Assembly (NCBI RefSeq): GCF_023195925.1
Contig: NZ_JALPRE010000001.1
Span: 248,001 to 312,000, forward strand
From: Aquimarina acroporae
GTDB taxonomy: Bacteria > Bacteroidota > Bacteroidia > Flavobacteriales > Flavobacteriaceae
Direction of reading: 5' to 3'
DNA: 64,000 nucleotides
Part shown: piece by piece, positions 62,203 to 64,000 of the stretch
Numbering within the stretch: position 1 is the stretch's first letter
Layout: the number at the start of each line of letters is the position of its first letter
Program-made: the position numbers and the translations under genes
The notes under the pieces: generated by a model
Databases searched by the model: none
What the model saw: the letters and a program-made list of their open reading frames with translations, nothing else
What the model was told of the DNA's origin: nothing

Positions 62203-62714
62203 GCTTGTGCGCTTTGTGAAACATCACCTAAAATTGGTCCTGGAAAAACTATATCTGACTCGATATCAAATTCGAAAATAACATTCTCATCTTCCTTGAT
62301 GATCAGCGGTGGATTTAAATTATTTATGGCAGTCACTAACAATGTTTCTACAAAACTTATCCTTTGCAAGTTTCCCCGAACAGGTAATGCTATATCTTTC
62401 TCAATGTTTATTGCATCTGCTCTTTCAAGCCTGCTTATTGCTTCAACTCCAACACCTCCACCAAACCTTAAAACCCCAAGATCGACAACTTTAATCTTAT
62501 TATTTTGATTTATGACACTTGGACTATCTATACTTACCGTAGTACCATCTGAAAACGTTATTTGCTGATCTCCATTATCATTGACACTAACATTGGTGAC
62601 CACTGCCCCACTATCTTGATGATGATAACTATCTATCAAGTCACAAAATTCTTGCTCTGTAGGCTTGTCACCAGTTTCAAAATAAGATTTAAGCGTTTCT
62701 TTAGGCTGTTTCAT
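62199..62714 (-). CDS. Tail-associated protein with MKQPKETLKSYFETGDKPT head, copy 1
   Basis: 171 residues. Same N-terminal module as 60095, followed by TNVSVNDNGDQQITFSDGTTVSI and VIDVGV-like strands (IKVVDLGVLRFGGGVGVEAI, also present in the short paralog). The two MKQP genes with their following fibre gene look like a duplicated pair. Function presumably in fibre attachment. Confidence 0.75.
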   Translation of the reverse strand: MKQPKETLKSYFETGDKPTEQEFCDLIDSYHHQDSGAVVTNVSVNDNGDQQITFSDGTTVSIDSPSVINQNNKIKVVDLGVLRFGGGVGVEAISRLERADAINIEKDIALPVRGNLQRISFVETLLVTAINNLNPPLIIKEDENVIFEFDIESDIVFPGPILGDVSQSAQA

Positions 62715-62769
62715 AGATTTATAAAATTTAAAAAGAAGTTGACATTTTAAATGCTGTTATCTTTTAGTT

Positions 62770-63456
62770 CTAATCCTCATCTTCGTCTTTTCTTTTTTCT
62801 TTTCCTAGTACAGTTACTTTTACAATGTCTGAAATAACTTTTCCTTGATCATTAGTGACAGATAACTTGAACTCGTAATACCCTTTCTTTAAACCAGTAG
62901 CAGTTGTGGTTAAGCTATTAGGATTTGTAATTCTCCCTCCGCTACCTTTAACTTTGGACCAGCTAACTGATTTTATCTCTCCTTTTGTTGGGTAAACATC
63001 TCCATTTAGATTCGTTTTATTACTAGGTAGTGTAATTGTTCTAGCTCTACCTGCATCTACCTTGGTAATCGAATCTTTTTTGAGAGCTTTATAGGCTTTT
63101 TTTAATTTTTCAAATTCTCTTTTAAGATCAGATACATCTTCATCTAATTCATCGGCAAGTTGTATATCGATTAGTAGAGATTTCAATTTTGACTTCAATT
63201 GAAAATCATTCAAAGGTTCATCAGCCTTCTTCGATTGTAGGGTTAGATTTTGTATCTTTTGTGTTAGCAATTTCTCTACTGTAGAAGGTTTTGAAGAAAT
63301 GTACTTTTCTTCAAGTCCCAAAAGTAAGTCGGGCTGTTCCACTTTTGCTTTAACAATTTTAGTCCCCTTAGGTAATGTTGAAGTATCGATTTCATAATCT
63401 TGGAAACCTATTATTATACCATTTTCGACCTCAAGAAAAACTTCTACTTTTTCCAT
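62770..63456 (-). CDS. Coiled-coil plus PKD/Ig-like fibre-associated protein
   Basis: 228 residues. N-terminal ~45 small beta part, a helical stretch ~55-130 (VSDLKREFEKLKKAYKALKK) and a C-terminal PKD/REJ-like Ig domain (ITLPSNKTNLNGDVYPTKGEIKSVSWSKVKGSGG, KKGYYEFKLSVTNDQGKVISDIVKVTVLG). Charged acidic tail. Start overlaps the upstream fibre gene by 13 bases. Likely a decoration or linker protein of the tail. Confidence 0.72.
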   Translation of the reverse strand: MEKVEVFLEVENGIIIGFQDYEIDTSTLPKGTKIVKAKVEQPDLLLGLEEKYISSKPSTVEKLLTQKIQNLTLQSKKADEPLNDFQLKSKLKSLLIDIQLADELDEDVSDLKREFEKLKKAYKALKKDSITKVDAGRARTITLPSNKTNLNGDVYPTKGEIKSVSWSKVKGSGGRITNPNSLTTTATGLKKGYYEFKLSVTNDQGKVISDIVKVTVLGKEKRKDEDED

Positions 63457-64000
63457 ATCCCTAAATAATTTATTCTAGCCGGAGCTCTATTTTCTGTATT
63501 ATTACATATAACTTCCACTAATCCTTTAGTATAATTTCTTCTCCATCTACAAAAGAAACTATCATTTCCATCAACATCTCCAGCAAAATCAATAGTTTGT
63601 ATAGATGGTAAGAATGCCACTAAATTAAAAATTGTATAACCTGTAGGAGGTCTTACTTCAACCAAATTTTTAGTATAATCTATAGCTATTGTATTTGCAG
63701 GACCACCACTTGAAAATCTAACTGTAGCACTGCCAGATGCAAATCGATAATTACTATTCATAAAATCCCGCACCCTACGTGCTGTCATAATCTTGGTATT
63801 ATCAGTACCCGCTATGGCCTCATTAAAGTCTGCCAATTCTGCGATACCTCTTCTCGCGGTAGTAGCGGTTCTATTATGTAGCTTTCTGGGAGTGATAAAA
63901 CGTGTATTATCTGTAGAGCCGTTGGTCTCAGTCTGTGTAGCAATTTCTGCCTTTCCTCGTACCGTCTCTGTGGCATTTGGGGTCAAAATACTATCTCTAG
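63444..64000 (-). CDS. Tail fibre repeat protein (5' end outside window)
   Basis: Partial: the frame is open to the window edge, and the TTG near 63986 is not a true start. Two phage tail fibre repeats are visible: TVRGKAEIATQTETNGSTDNTRFITPRKLH and TARRGIAELADFNEAIAGTDNTKIMTARRVRDF, in which GTDNTxxxTxxxL is the known tail fibre repeat pattern. A final beta domain (IDYTKNLVEVRPPTGYTIFNLVAFLP) follows. Confirms the phage-tail nature of the cluster. Confidence 0.85.
   Translation of the reverse strand, partial: RDSILTPNATETVRGKAEIATQTETNGSTDNTRFITPRKLHNRTATTARRGIAELADFNEAIAGTDNTKIMTARRVRDFMNSNYRFASGSATVRFSSGGPANTIAIDYTKNLVEVRPPTGYTIFNLVAFLPSIQTIDFAGDVDGNDSFFCRWRRNYTKGLVEVICNNTENRAPARINYLGIWKK

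Overview
The window is AT-rich bacterial chromosome from a Bacteroidota member, most likely a marine flavobacterium (Flavobacteriaceae; an Aquimarina-like relative is a guess). The evidence is a type IX secretion sorting tail on the M14 peptidase, AraC regulators with membrane-embedded N-terminal halves, two LytS/LytTR two-component pairs, DUF5777 and YceI proteins, A-rich start contexts with almost no Shine-Dalgarno sequences, and several exact Bacteroidota promoters (TTG, 19-20 bases, TAnnTTTG). I saw no rRNA, tRNA, insertion sequence or CRISPR array.

Layout. 1-8.6 kb is an RNA-repair region. A tight minus-strand operon encodes RtcB ligase, peptide release factor PrfH, a TPR protein and a DEDDh exonuclease. 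A second, divergent RtcB paralog lies opposite a WYL regulator; their shared palindromic operator recurs in front of a 79-residue orphan gene. Three micro-ORFs with their own terminators and a duplicated 72-bp element lie in the gaps. 8.6-24 kb is mostly regulation and metabolism: two DJ-1/PfpI + AraC loci, an ABC transporter whose permease is fused to an M1 peptidase with a divergent LytS/LytTR pair, and an HxlR-controlled oxidoreductase operon. 23.6-30.4 kb holds two mirror-image copies of an OB-fold/YceI/DUF5777 envelope module on either side of a membrane LytTR regulator, the right copy extended by two lipoproteins. 31-33 kb holds a TIR protein divergent from a DUF4231 (SLATT-type) membrane protein, a candidate defence pair.

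33-54 kb holds envelope proteins, a Crp/Fnr gene followed by a perfect FNR-like box, sterol-desaturase-type hydroxylases, a secreted M14 carboxypeptidase, an M15-type peptidase, a CPBP protease and LytS/LytTR pair separated by three GTTCATT repeats at exactly 21-bp period, MarR/S41, aldehyde dehydrogenase/DUF779, and an FKBP-YceI fusion opposite a membrane winged-helix regulator. At 54.6-55.1 kb, missed by ordinary gene finding, lies an array of three near-identical 28-residue microproteins plus a fourth 43-residue one. From 57.5 kb to the window edge is a minus-strand cluster of phage-tail-fibre-like genes, including a YadA-head-like fibre and a long leucine-rich-repeat protein.

The strongest candidates for undescribed biology are the microprotein array, the WYL/RtcB regulon with its orphan small gene, the TIR/DUF4231 pair and the fibre cluster ending in an LRR protein. 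Functions below come from family knowledge and reading by eye; no database search was run.
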